NCBI RefSeq assembly: GCF_024807655.1
Contig: NZ_JANUCR010000006.1
Coordinates: forward strand, 37,734 to 101,733
Length of the DNA: 64,000 bases
Direction: 5' to 3'
Source: Methanococcus voltae
Lineage (GTDB): Archaea; AGJL01; Methanococci; Methanococcales; Methanococcaceae
A model generated the notes under the pieces. That model did no database searches, was not told the origin of the DNA, and worked only from the letters and a program-made list of their open reading frames with translations. A program made the position numbers and the translations under genes. Shown piece after piece: positions 28,360 to 37,499 of this stretch (position 1 is its first letter; every line of letters starts with the position of its first letter).

Positions 28360-30985
28360 TGGTAAAAGTGAATGTAAAAATATAGCATATACTATTAAAT
28401 CTCACCCTTCTAAATTATTAAAAGACCATCTAGAAGGTGTTTTACAAATTTGTGATTTTTTTACAAATAATTATTATGGGGTTTATTTCCAAAATAATGA
28501 AGAATATTCTATTTTAAAGAAAATAACATATATTATAGCACTTTGTCATGATTTTGGAAAAATTACTCCTTATTTTCAAGAGTATATACAAAATATTATT
28601 GATGAAAAATCTACTCTAAAAAATTCTAAATATAAAAATCATAGCTTAATTTCAGCTTATTTTACATATTATGTTGTTTCAAAGTATTTAAAATCAATAA
28701 ATAAGTTAGACGAGGTAGATAATGAAAACTTCAAAAATTTACCATATTTTTCATATTTGATTGTAAAAAGACATCACGGAAACATTAAAAACGCAAAAGA
28801 AGAACGAGTTTTAGTAGATGACGATTTAATAAATTTACAAAAAGATAGTATTGTTAATGGAAAAAAAGAATACGTTGAAGAAATAAATTTAATTTACAAT
28901 GAGTTATTCAAAAAATATGGTATTTTTGAGGATGAAATTGATATTTTAGAATTTTTTGGAAATTTAATGGTTCCAGGTACTAAAAGTATCAACTATATTG
29001 TCAAAAAAAGCTATAAAACCTGTAAAAAATCTATCGATAAAAATACAGATTTTGCAAATTCGGAAGATATAGAACAACTCCAATATATGTATTCTATACT
29101 ACTAACCGCAGATAAAATGGACGCAGGAAATATAAACTTGCAAAAAAACTCTCCAATGTATTCAAAAGAATTAATAGAGCCGTATATTCAAAGTTTAAAT
29201 CAAAAGAATACTATAGAACCTAATGTAAAAAATATTAAAAATATAAATAAAAATATAAATGACATAAGAAATGACATATTTAATGATTTAAAAAACAGAT
29301 TAAATAATATAAATTTAAAAGAAAATCACGTATTATCCTTAAATTTACCTACGGGAACTGGAAAAACTTTATTATCATATTATACGGCTTTCCATATTGC
29401 AAATGAATTAAATAAAAAAAATATATTTCCTAAAATAATTTATTCATTACCATTTACTACAGTAATTGACCAAAATTATGAAGTTTTAGAAAAGTTACTA
29501 CATATGAATAATGAAAATACAAGTATTCATAATAACGGACTTATAAAATATCACTCTTTAGCAGAAATTCCTGATAATTTAGAAAATGAAGCTGAAGAAG
29601 AATTTTATAATAATAGTAATATCTGTGATAAAAATAGTAAATATTTAGATTATAATATAAAATTTAGTTATGACAATTGGCAAGGGAAAGTCATTGTTAC
29701 TACTTTTGTACAACTATTTAACACATTTTTCAAACTTGGGTTAAATAAAATTAATCATAGATACTATAACCTTAGAAATTCAATAATCATACTTGATGAA
29801 ATTCAAGCGATAAATCCAAGTTATTATAAAATAATTAACAAATATTTAAATATGTTATGTGAAAAATATGGAATTTACATAATATTGGCTACTGCTACTA
29901 TGACGCCGTTGTTTGACGATTCAATGGAATTAGTAAGTTCTAAAAAATATTTTGAGAAATTAAATAGAATTACACTATATAATAAATCAAAAGAAGAAAT
30001 TAATATTGAAGATTTTAAAGAATTGGTTTTAAATGACATTTTAGATAATGAAAATAATAATACTAATAATACTAATAAATCAAAAGATAAATTTTTAATA
30101 GTTATGAATACAGTGAATTCTGCACGTCAAGTTTACGAATTTATGTCAAATAAGTTGTTGGATAAAAATAATAACTATGATGGCGAAGTAATTTATTTAT
30201 CAACAGAAGTTGCCCCTAAAAAAAGAATGGAAATAATTGATAAAATTAAGGATAAAGAAAATAGAAATAAAAATAGAAAATACGTTGTAGTATCTACTCA
30301 ATTAGTAGAAGCAGGTGTAGATATTGATATGGATGTAATATATCGGGATTTTGCACCAATAGATAGTATAACACAAACTTCAGGTCGTGCAAATAGAAAT
30401 GGGGCAAATGATGAAAAAGGTATAATTTACATCTACAAAGTAACAAATGAAAAAGATAAATGTTATTCCAAATTTATATATCCAGCGTGGTGTATTCAAT
30501 TAACCAAAGATATATTAAATAAACAAAAAAATAGGGAAATTTCAGAAAATGAATTCCAAGTTATAAATGAAACTTATCAGCACGAATTGCACGGAAATCG
30601 AATAAGTTACATAGATTCGAATAAAATGGAAGAAAACCTAAAAGAATTAAATATAAAAAGCTTTAGGGACAGTTTTAATTTAATAGATAATAATTATAGA
30701 ATTTATGATATTTATTTAAATTATGACAATGAATTTAATGAAATAATTGGCGAAATTGAAAAAGAATTATTAAAGTCCAAAAAAAATAATATAAAAATAA
30801 AAAATCTATTTAAAAAATTGAATAAATATAAAATATCAATTTCAAAAGACAAATACTACAATATTAAAGATAATTTAAAAGAATTGTCCAACTTAGAAAT
30901 TGAAATAGTAAATAAAGAATATTGCGAAGGCGGTTATTTACGTTATGATAGAATAGAAGATGCACCCATACAAATTTTCTATTAA
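28340..30985 (+). CDS. cas3: CRISPR nuclease-helicase Cas3 (HD fused to SF2 helicase)
   Basis: The frame can open with GTG at 28331, but that GTG lies inside GGTGAG, which fits better as the ribosome site for the GTG at 28340. The N-terminal HD nuclease has LCHDFGK (HD at about 70-71), a KNHSLIS His and the KRHHGNI pair. The SF2 helicase has Walker A LPTGTGKT (about 336-343), DEIQ (486-489), ATATM, and SGRANRNG as motif VI. Full length. Recruited by Cascade to degrade target DNA. Overlaps cas5. Confidence 0.95.
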   Translation: MSTSLNNGKSECKNIAYTIKSHPSKLLKDHLEGVLQICDFFTNNYYGVYFQNNEEYSILKKITYIIALCHDFGKITPYFQEYIQNIIDEKSTLKNSKYKNHSLISAYFTYYVVSKYLKSINKLDEVDNENFKNLPYFSYLIVKRHHGNIKNAKEERVLVDDDLINLQKDSIVNGKKEYVEEINLIYNELFKKYGIFEDEIDILEFFGNLMVPGTKSINYIVKKSYKTCKKSIDKNTDFANSEDIEQLQYMYSILLTADKMDAGNINLQKNSPMYSKELIEPYIQSLNQKNTIEPNVKNIKNINKNINDIRNDIFNDLKNRLNNINLKENHVLSLNLPTGTGKTLLSYYTAFHIANELNKKNIFPKIIYSLPFTTVIDQNYEVLEKLLHMNNENTSIHNNGLIKYHSLAEIPDNLENEAEEEFYNNSNICDKNSKYLDYNIKFSYDNWQGKVIVTTFVQLFNTFFKLGLNKINHRYYNLRNSIIILDEIQAINPSYYKIINKYLNMLCEKYGIYIILATATMTPLFDDSMELVSSKKYFEKLNRITLYNKSKEEINIEDFKELVLNDILDNENNNTNNTNKSKDKFLIVMNTVNSARQVYEFMSNKLLDKNNNYDGEVIYLSTEVAPKKRMEIIDKIKDKENRNKNRKYVVVSTQLVEAGVDIDMDVIYRDFAPIDSITQTSGRANRNGANDEKGIIYIYKVTNEKDKCYSKFIYPAWCIQLTKDILNKQKNREISENEFQVINETYQHELHGNRISYIDSNKMEENLKELNIKSFRDSFNLIDNNYRIYDIYLNYDNEFNEIIGEIEKELLKSKKNNIKIKNLFKKLNKYKISISKDKYYNIKDNLKELSNLEIEIVNKEYCEGGYLRYDRIEDAPIQIFY

Positions 30986-31004
30986 AATATATAAAGGAGA
31001 TATA

Positions 31005-31679
31005 ATGGATTTACAATACTTAATGATAAAATATATTGATTTACACTTAAAAATGAGAGATGGAATGAAACTAAGAGGTTATTTTGCTAATAAATACAAA
31101 GATTTAGAAGTATTCCATAATCACGATAATACTAAAGAAGAAACTAAAAATAAGAAATTTCATTTTAGATACCCCACAGTTCAGTTTAAAGTAATTGACA
31201 GCAATCCTGTAATCGTAGCCATAAATGAAGGTGCAAATACTTTAAAAGACGTCGTACTTTATGAAGATACTATAAAAATAGATGATAAAGAGTATTCTGT
31301 TCAAAGAGCTGAATTATCTTCCAAAAGCGTAAACTTTGGATTATCTAATGAAATACATACCTACGAGTTTAAAACGCCGTGGATGTCTTTAAATCAGAAT
31401 AATTATCCAAATTACTTAGCATTAGATGATATAGATAAAGAAGAAAAACTTAAATCCGTATTAATTGGTAATATACTTTCAATGTCTAAAAATATAGGTT
31501 ATAAAGTTGATGAAAAAATTAAAGTAAGTGTCGATTTAAAGCCTATTGAATTAAACTTTAAAGATATAAAAATGAAAGGTTTTAAAGGAACGTTTAAAAC
31601 TAACTTTGATATTCCTGATTATTTAGGACTTGGTAAATCCGTTTCAAGAGGTTTAGGAAGTATTGTAAAAGTTAAATAA
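31005..31679 (+). CDS. cas6: CRISPR RNA endonuclease Cas6
   Basis: The frame opens at 30960, but the ATG at 31005 is preceded by GGAGAT and gives MDLQYLMIKYIDLHLK, a better start. The 224-aa product ends with the Gly-rich loop GLGKSVSRGLGSIVKV diagnostic of Cas6. It cuts pre-crRNA in the repeat. It is the only Cas6 in the window, so it probably processes both arrays and supplies the two type III-B modules (inference). Confidence 0.93.
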   Translation: MDLQYLMIKYIDLHLKMRDGMKLRGYFANKYKDLEVFHNHDNTKEETKNKKFHFRYPTVQFKVIDSNPVIVAINEGANTLKDVVLYEDTIKIDDKEYSVQRAELSSKSVNFGLSNEIHTYEFKTPWMSLNQNNYPNYLALDDIDKEEKLKSVLIGNILSMSKNIGYKVDEKIKVSVDLKPIELNFKDIKMKGFKGTFKTNFDIPDYLGLGKSVSRGLGSIVKVK

Positions 31680-31740
31680 TTATTGTATTTTTTATTTTTT
31701 GTAATTATTTATTTATTTTTATTATTACTTTTATTATTAT
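31680..31740. terminator. T-rich/A-rich convergent terminator region
   Basis: The 61 bases between cas6 (plus) and the 135-aa gene (minus) are almost only T and A, with T-runs directly after the cas6 stop, matching archaeal oligo-T termination. No hairpin is evident. Confidence 0.45.
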
Positions 31741-32148
31741 TTATTCTTCAAACAAATAAACCATTTCCACATCTTTAAACTCAATAGTGATGGTTGTTTG
31801 TTTAAATTCTTTTTTTATGAGTTCTGCAAAATAAATAACTGCTTTTTTGTAGAGTTCTAAATTAACAAATTTCGGATTTGCACTACCTATTATTGTAAAT
31901 GTATCCTCCCCACCTACTGGGCAACCCCATTCTGTGTTGTATATACAGTTGGTAGCTTTTAGTACACCAGAAGGATAAACTTCTGTTTCTTTCATAGTTT
32001 CTAATAATAACTTTTGCAAAATTGTCCCTATTTCTTTTGAAATATTATTTTTCATTAATTTTTCGTTTTCGTGAAAGTAACCTTCATTTATTCCAAAAGT
32101 TATTGTATATTGAATTGTTTTAAAAGTTTCTTTTATAATTGTAATCAC
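31741..32148 (-). CDS. Small protein resembling phage SAM lyase; candidate SAM-AMP degrading enzyme
   Basis: 135 aa; predicted beta-alpha-beta-beta-alpha-beta ferredoxin-like order (strand TIQYTITFG, helix EIGTILQKLLLETM, strands around VYPSGVLKATNCIY and EDTFTIIGSA, helix YKKAVIYFAELIKKEF, strand TITIEF). The segment EVYPSGVLKATNCIYNTE resembles the YGSVESTDLTGCYRE segment I recall from phage T3 SAM lyase, whose relatives degrade SAM-AMP in CorA-type III CRISPR loci. It is the last gene of the corA-cmr operon, 54 bases after cmr6. The only canonical start, GTG at 32148, lies inside a GGTGAT ribosome-site motif, so translation may begin at an ATT a few codons later. Function is inferred from context and pattern. 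Confidence 0.6.
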   Translation of the reverse strand: MITIIKETFKTIQYTITFGINEGYFHENEKLMKNNISKEIGTILQKLLLETMKETEVYPSGVLKATNCIYNTEWGCPVGGEDTFTIIGSANPKFVNLELYKKAVIYFAELIKKEFKQTTITIEFKDVEMVYLFEE

Positions 32149-32202
32149 CTATTTTAATTAATAATAAATTAAATTAATTATTAATTATTGGTATTATTGT
32201 TC

Positions 32203-33303
32203 CTATTCCAAATTTCCATAACCTACTTTTGTTTTTGCACCAATGCCTATATCTATTAATATCTTTTTAAATAAATCTATTTTATTTTCGGCAGATATTT
32301 CTATTGGTTCATTTCCAGCTATATTTATTTGAGAATTATTTAATAAAAAGTTAAATTTAATTTTATTATTTGGACCTATTTTTAAGAATTTTAAAGGTAC
32401 GGGGTCTTTAAAAACTTCTTTATGTGGTGTTATATAATCATCTTCAAATAATTTGTTATTATTATCTTCAGAGTATATTTCAGCATCTAAAAATATATCT
32501 CTATTATACATTGGTATTGTTTCTTTATCTGAAACTTTACCTTCAAATATTAAATCTCTTAACTTAACGATGAATTCTATTTTATTATCTTGTATATTTA
32601 TACCATCTTCCAAGTTGAGTATATTTACTAAGTAGTCAATTTTTGACTTATTTTTAGACTCTTTTTCTTCCTTATTTAACGAATCTACATCGCCTATCGG
32701 AAATATGCTTCTCAAAGTACCTTTTACCGAAGAGCCGGGGACTATTGGCAAACCTGTGGTGTAATCAAAGAAAAATCCTAATTTAAATTCTTCATCTGCA
32801 CGACTGGTTTCGTGAGTATATCCTGAACCAATAAGTAAACCAGGATATAATATATTTAATTTAAACTCTTTATTTAATTTTTCGAAGTTCTTTTTGGGAA
32901 TTAATTCAGTTTTTTCATAATTCTTATTTATATCCTGTACAGAAATGGAAGGTTTAAATTTAATTTTGTCAATATTAGGATTTTCTTTTGCATTTTTTTC
33001 TAAATTTGTATAATATTCTCTATAATATAAATATCCCAAATTTCCATTTGACATTTTATCAGCTTTTTCGTTTTTAATAACTTTATTTTTATTATTTTTA
33101 ATATTCTTATTATTTAATTCGATTTTTGAATTTTCAGAATTGCCCCTATAATTTTTATTTTTTTGATTAATGGTACTATTTTGATTCTTAGAAGTATTAT
33201 TATCTTTTTTTGATAGGTTATTTGATAGGTTATTTGAAGTAGTAAAACTAGTTATTTTTTTTACAACATTTTCTTTCCTACTTTTTTTGTTTCGCTTTGC
33301 CAT
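32203..33303 (-). CDS. cmr6: Type III-B Cmr6 (Cas7-like RAMP), first module
   Basis: 366 aa. The C-terminal RAMP core has LLIGSGYTHETSRADEEFKLGF then GLPIVPGSSVKGTLRSIFP, the Cmr6 signature, and closes with the GAKTKVGYGNL Gly-rich loop. The first 90 or so residues are a low-complexity Asn/Lys/Ser-rich tail, not part of the usual fold and possibly disordered; the Cmr6 of the second module has a similar tail. Caps the 3' side of the Cmr complex. Twelve bases after cmr5. Confidence 0.92.
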   Translation of the reverse strand: MAKRNKKSRKENVVKKITSFTTSNNLSNNLSKKDNNTSKNQNSTINQKNKNYRGNSENSKIELNNKNIKNNKNKVIKNEKADKMSNGNLGYLYYREYYTNLEKNAKENPNIDKIKFKPSISVQDINKNYEKTELIPKKNFEKLNKEFKLNILYPGLLIGSGYTHETSRADEEFKLGFFFDYTTGLPIVPGSSVKGTLRSIFPIGDVDSLNKEEKESKNKSKIDYLVNILNLEDGINIQDNKIEFIVKLRDLIFEGKVSDKETIPMYNRDIFLDAEIYSEDNNNKLFEDDYITPHKEVFKDPVPLKFLKIGPNNKIKFNFLLNNSQINIAGNEPIEISAENKIDLFKKILIDIGIGAKTKVGYGNLE

Positions 33304-33314
33304 CGAAAAACCAC

Positions 33315-33689
33315 CTATTTCTCTTCAATTTTAAATGTCCTTAAAGCTAATTTTAAAGCAATTATCGCATCCATTATTTTTTCTTTTGATTCTTCTTCAT
33401 TATTACATGTGTATTCTAATAAATCCTCATCATCTGTTTTCCCGATGACTTCTAAAATTAAATCATTTACTATTTTCTTCTCGTCTTTACCTTCATAAAA
33501 TACAACCGCAGGTATTAAACCGCTTTGAATAATTGCAGGGCCATAAGAAGCTAAGTATCCGCTTACTTCTTTTCTAATCTCCGTATCATTTTTCCATAAC
33601 CCTTTATCACCCACTTTGTCGCATTCTTTACATTCTTTAATGACATTTAAAGCAATTGGTATATAACTTTCGACTTGTTTTTTACTCAT
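33315..33689 (-). CDS. cmr5: Type III-B small subunit Cmr5, first module
   Basis: A 124-aa helical Cmr5: SKKQVESYIPIALNVIKECKE, then YLASYGPAIIQSGLIPAVVFYE, the family hallmark. A frame opens at 33701, but the ATG at 33689 has GAGGG upstream and gives the usual short N-terminus. It overlaps the end of cmr4. Lines the inner face of the complex. Confidence 0.92.
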   Translation of the reverse strand: MSKKQVESYIPIALNVIKECKECDKVGDKGLWKNDTEIRKEVSGYLASYGPAIIQSGLIPAVVFYEGKDEKKIVNDLILEVIGKTDDEDLLEYTCNNEEESKEKIMDAIIALKLALRTFKIEEK

Positions 33690-34512
33690 TATTTCCCTCA
33701 TTGCTTTTTATAATATCAATATTACAAAATCCATATCCAATTGTAGCATTTCCGCCGATTTGAACTAATTTTTCATTAATAGCCCCTTCAAATTTCTTGT
33801 CTAATTCAGTATCTTCACAGTTTGTCATAAAGTAAAATATTGATTTCCGCGGTACTACTTCCTCATACCATAAATTTTTACTTTCTCCGTTTTCAAGCTG
33901 ATTTCTTGCAATTACGGGTAATTCTAAGTTTTTAAATTCTTCGTTAGTCGTTATATAGATTTTAAGCTCTTCGCCTTTTAAAATATCATTAAATATATTA
34001 ATACTATGCGATTGTAAATCTATCTCTTGTAATTTTATACTAGATATATTTTCAAATTTTTCATCTTCTACTTTTTTATAATTTTTAGTTAATTGTTTTA
34101 ATTGTTTTAAACCTTCTTTTTCATCTTCTTTAATCCCCGAAATCTCTAAATATTCGAAAAAATCACTTAAAGCTTGTGGACAAGTAACTAACACATAAGG
34201 TCTTTTATTACTTCTAACGGGTCTAAATAATATTTTAGCATCAAAAAATGCCATTTTACCCTTACCACCTAACGCATCGTTCTCCAAGTTTGTATTACTA
34301 TCTTTACCAAATATTTTAACTACATCGTCCTTACTCCCCGTACATTCAAAGAAAGCTCTTAAAGCTCCTTTTAAACTAGAAGAGTTAATTATTGGATAGT
34401 TTGTAACACAATCCCTTTGAACCATATTATCAATTACACCATATGTGGTATCACCACTGCCAACGTGAAGATTTGTAATTGTTTTTATAAAATAAACATT
34501 TTTCGAACTCAT
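33682..34512 (-). CDS. cmr4: Type III-B backbone subunit Cmr4 (Cas7), first module
   Basis: 276 aa. The start KNVYFIKTITNLHVGSGD and PIINSSSLKGALRAFFE are Cmr4 signatures; the thumb region and the final GGNATIGYGFCN Gly-rich loop follow. Cmr4 carries the acidic residue that cuts target RNA every 6 nt; Asp27 in MVQRDCVTNYP is in the place of that residue (family knowledge). Overlaps cmr3 by 4 bases. Confidence 0.94.
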   Translation of the reverse strand: MSSKNVYFIKTITNLHVGSGDTTYGVIDNMVQRDCVTNYPIINSSSLKGALRAFFECTGSKDDVVKIFGKDSNTNLENDALGGKGKMAFFDAKILFRPVRSNKRPYVLVTCPQALSDFFEYLEISGIKEDEKEGLKQLKQLTKNYKKVEDEKFENISSIKLQEIDLQSHSINIFNDILKGEELKIYITTNEEFKNLELPVIARNQLENGESKNLWYEEVVPRKSIFYFMTNCEDTELDKKFEGAINEKLVQIGGNATIGYGFCNIDIIKSNEGNNE

Positions 34513-35756
34513 TCCTTATCACCCATAGCTACATATTGATTATACCCAATTTTTTTAAGAATGTCATATTTGTTGTCATTTAATATTTTTTCAATTTTCA
34601 ATTTGTTGTCATTTTCAAAATGAATAACGCTTCCTTTTTTTAGGAATTTATATTGATTATCAAGCTTAGTTTTATGCTTAAAATCCTGTAAATTAATTGT
34701 AGCAAAATTCTTTAATTCCGTATGTATTAATAGAGAATTTTCCCTAATTTCCTTATAATCATCATTTGCAAGATACGTATCTGACATTAATGTTATTGTA
34801 TTTTCTTCAAATTTTAAATTATCAAATAATTTATCCTTCTCAATTTTTTGAATTTCCAAGTTAAATGACGAATTTTCTGCACCCATATTTACAATATTTA
34901 TATAATTTTCATCTAATTTTTTCAACTTTTTATTATTCTTAAGTGACAATATGAAACAAAAGCCCCATTCTTCATCTAATTTATCTTTATTTCTTAATTT
35001 ATAGCTTTTTTGCTTATAATATCCATCTTCATTATCCTTGTTGTTTTTAGAGATATTAATTCCAATATTTATATTTTCAATAAATATATCACTATATTTT
35101 TTGAAATTTTCAAATTCATTGATATTTTTTGTTTCCACAGTGTAGCTATTATCTTTTTGATTAAATTCTAACACTTTAAACACTATTTCATTATTATGGG
35201 TTTTAGGATTAAAGTATACGTAGTTACTATCTTCTTGTACATAATATCCTTTAGTATTATTTTTAGTAATAATATCTTTATTTTCATTTTCAATGTTTTT
35301 GAATTTTAAAGGCTTTAATTTAGTTTTATCACAAGTAGGTTGGTAATTAAAAGGTATTTGCGTATAAATTTCTAATTTATTTTTATCTTCATTATCTTTT
35401 TTATATAAAACTACTGGCGATATTTCTTTAATATACCCAATATCTGTTTTAAATTCTTTATATTCTTTAAACTCTTCCAATTTGTCTAATTCTAATTTAA
35501 AATCCCCGATTATTTCGTGTATATATATATTTTCTTTTTGATAATCCATAATATTAGATTTATAATCTCCAGTGATTTTTAACAATTCTTTTCTTATCAT
35601 TCCTAAAACGGTAGTTTGTTGTGGGAACTTTTCAGAATTTACGAGATAATTTTTTAAAGAATCATCCGCACCCTCTCCAAAAGTTTCTTTTCCACCAAAG
35701 AAATAACTGTCAATCGGTTTTAATGTAACGAGATAGTAATTTAAATCATCAGTCAT
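34509..35756 (-). CDS. cmr3: Type III-B Cmr3 (Cas5-like), first module
   Basis: 415 aa. The N-terminus YYLVTLKPIDSYFFGGKETFGEGADDSL and FPQQTTVLGMIRKELLK are typical of Cmr3, which with Cas10 holds the crRNA 5' handle. The C-terminal segment has a Gly/His loop (KKGSVIHF...GYNQYVAMG). Directly adjacent to cmr2, whose 3' end contains its GGTGA ribosome site. Confidence 0.9.
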   Translation of the reverse strand: MTDDLNYYLVTLKPIDSYFFGGKETFGEGADDSLKNYLVNSEKFPQQTTVLGMIRKELLKITGDYKSNIMDYQKENIYIHEIIGDFKLELDKLEEFKEYKEFKTDIGYIKEISPVVLYKKDNEDKNKLEIYTQIPFNYQPTCDKTKLKPLKFKNIENENKDIITKNNTKGYYVQEDSNYVYFNPKTHNNEIVFKVLEFNQKDNSYTVETKNINEFENFKKYSDIFIENINIGINISKNNKDNEDGYYKQKSYKLRNKDKLDEEWGFCFILSLKNNKKLKKLDENYINIVNMGAENSSFNLEIQKIEKDKLFDNLKFEENTITLMSDTYLANDDYKEIRENSLLIHTELKNFATINLQDFKHKTKLDNQYKFLKKGSVIHFENDNKLKIEKILNDNKYDILKKIGYNQYVAMGDKE

Positions 35757-37499
35757 TTATTCACCTCTCTCATTTAAGAAGCTTAATACCCTTAAAATTC
35801 TTTCAAAAGTTTCAATTGCATTATTTTCCTTTTTCGAATTATTGTACGGATATTCATAATAGCAAGCCTTTAATAAATTTTTAATATTGTTAATTTGTTT
35901 TTCATTTGACTTGTGAACATCTTTTTTAAAGTTATTTTCAAAGTAATTGTCAATAGAATTATCAAATTCTTTAATGTTATTTTCAAAATCATTAGTTCCA
36001 TTATTTACGTATAAATTATATAACGAATTTAAAATTACTCCATCTTTTGCAATTTTTGTCTTAAATGATTGCAATATTTTTCTATTTTCTTTAACTTCTT
36101 CTTCTGTTTTAGGGGATATAATTTTGAGCAATTCCTTAAATATTTTATATACTGATTTTTGTTCTTTTTCATCCTTTTTTATTTTATTTAATGTAATTTG
36201 TATTTCCTGCCCACTGTGTTTTAAAATTTTTAAAGCAACTGCATTTTTCTCATATTTTTTGTTTTCATCTTTTAAATTAGGTGTTATTATACATTTTTTA
36301 GCTTTTTCAAGTAGTAAATTATCTGATTCGTTTAAAGCTTCATATAATGGATATTTGTAATAATTAATCGTTAGTCCGTACGATAAAGATGGTTTTATTT
36401 CTTTTTCATTTATTGTCCCAGTTCCAAATTTTTTATCAAATTTTTCGTCAATATCTTCTATAAGTCCAAATATTGTTTTAAAGTTATTGGTATCATCTTG
36501 ATAAATTAAAGGCACAAACGCTAATATATCGTCGCCACCAATGTATATCGGTAAACCACCGTAATTTTCAATGATTTTAACTGTTTCTTTTGAAAAATTA
36601 AACAATTTCTTTGAAAATTCGATATATTTCACAATATCTTCGTTATTTTTAGTTTCATTGGTACTTTCTTTTAAGAAATTTTTTAACACTTTACCGACAG
36701 AATCCCCGTCTGCTTTTAAAATGGCATAATATTTATAATGTTTTTTAAAATTTTTATTTCCTGCACATTTTTTATAAATTTCATTATACTTTCCGCCATT
36801 TATTAAGTCCTTAAAATTATCAATTTTAATATCATTAAATTTAATAAAATTACCTAATGCAATTTCCGGAAGTGATTTTATCATATTTTTAGTATCCTCT
36901 CCAAAACAATCTTCTGCTAAAAAACTGCTTTTTATAGCATTATTTTCAAAAAATTTAAACAATGGATTTTTTATATTACAAGGATTATGACTTTGATAAT
37001 TTGGTTCTAATTCTAAACTGTCTAAATACTCTGTTAATGTATTTATTGCATCTTTTTTAGATTCAAACTGTTTTATAACACCATAAATTTGAAAATAATT
37101 CATTAAAACTTTTTTTTGGGCATTATTTTTGGAAATATCTACTTTTAATTCGTTATCATGATTTTTTGATATTATTTTATTTGCCAACTCACTTAATACT
37201 TTATTTTTAATTTCTTCAAATTTTTCTTTATTAAAATCCTTAGAAACTTTTAAAATACACCTATCGGGGAATAAACCTGCATTGTACTTGTTATCTTTAA
37301 AGTTTTCTTCAACATAGGGGGTTAATATTTCAAAGTCCTCTTTATTTATTTTTTTTTCTTTTAGCTTTATTATCATCTGCTTCATAATATATGAAAATAT
37401 ATAACTTCCACCCCAAGCGTGACCTGTTTTTTTAGCAGAAGCGATAGTTTGTACAATTGGACCGATTGTAAATCCTAAATAATTATTGTTTTTTGTCAT
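35757..37499 (-). CDS. cas10: Type III-B Cas10/Cmr2, first module, without HD domain
   Basis: 580 aa. It starts directly with the Cmr2 segment LGFTIGPIVQTIASAKKTGHAWGGSYIFS, so the N-terminal HD DNase domain of larger Cas10 proteins is absent. The first palm has KADGDSVGKVL, the second IGGDDILAFVP with GGDD at 321-324, the nucleotide cyclase/synthase motif. No zinc finger is evident. With intact GGDD and no HD it should act by making a second messenger. Association with CorA suggests SAM-AMP (inference from known CorA-linked Cmr systems). Overlaps cmr1 by 17 bases. Confidence 0.93.
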   Translation of the reverse strand: MTKNNNYLGFTIGPIVQTIASAKKTGHAWGGSYIFSYIMKQMIIKLKEKKINKEDFEILTPYVEENFKDNKYNAGLFPDRCILKVSKDFNKEKFEEIKNKVLSELANKIISKNHDNELKVDISKNNAQKKVLMNYFQIYGVIKQFESKKDAINTLTEYLDSLELEPNYQSHNPCNIKNPLFKFFENNAIKSSFLAEDCFGEDTKNMIKSLPEIALGNFIKFNDIKIDNFKDLINGGKYNEIYKKCAGNKNFKKHYKYYAILKADGDSVGKVLKNFLKESTNETKNNEDIVKYIEFSKKLFNFSKETVKIIENYGGLPIYIGGDDILAFVPLIYQDDTNNFKTIFGLIEDIDEKFDKKFGTGTINEKEIKPSLSYGLTINYYKYPLYEALNESDNLLLEKAKKCIITPNLKDENKKYEKNAVALKILKHSGQEIQITLNKIKKDEKEQKSVYKIFKELLKIISPKTEEEVKENRKILQSFKTKIAKDGVILNSLYNLYVNNGTNDFENNIKEFDNSIDNYFENNFKKDVHKSNEKQINNIKNLLKACYYEYPYNNSKKENNAIETFERILRVLSFLNERGE

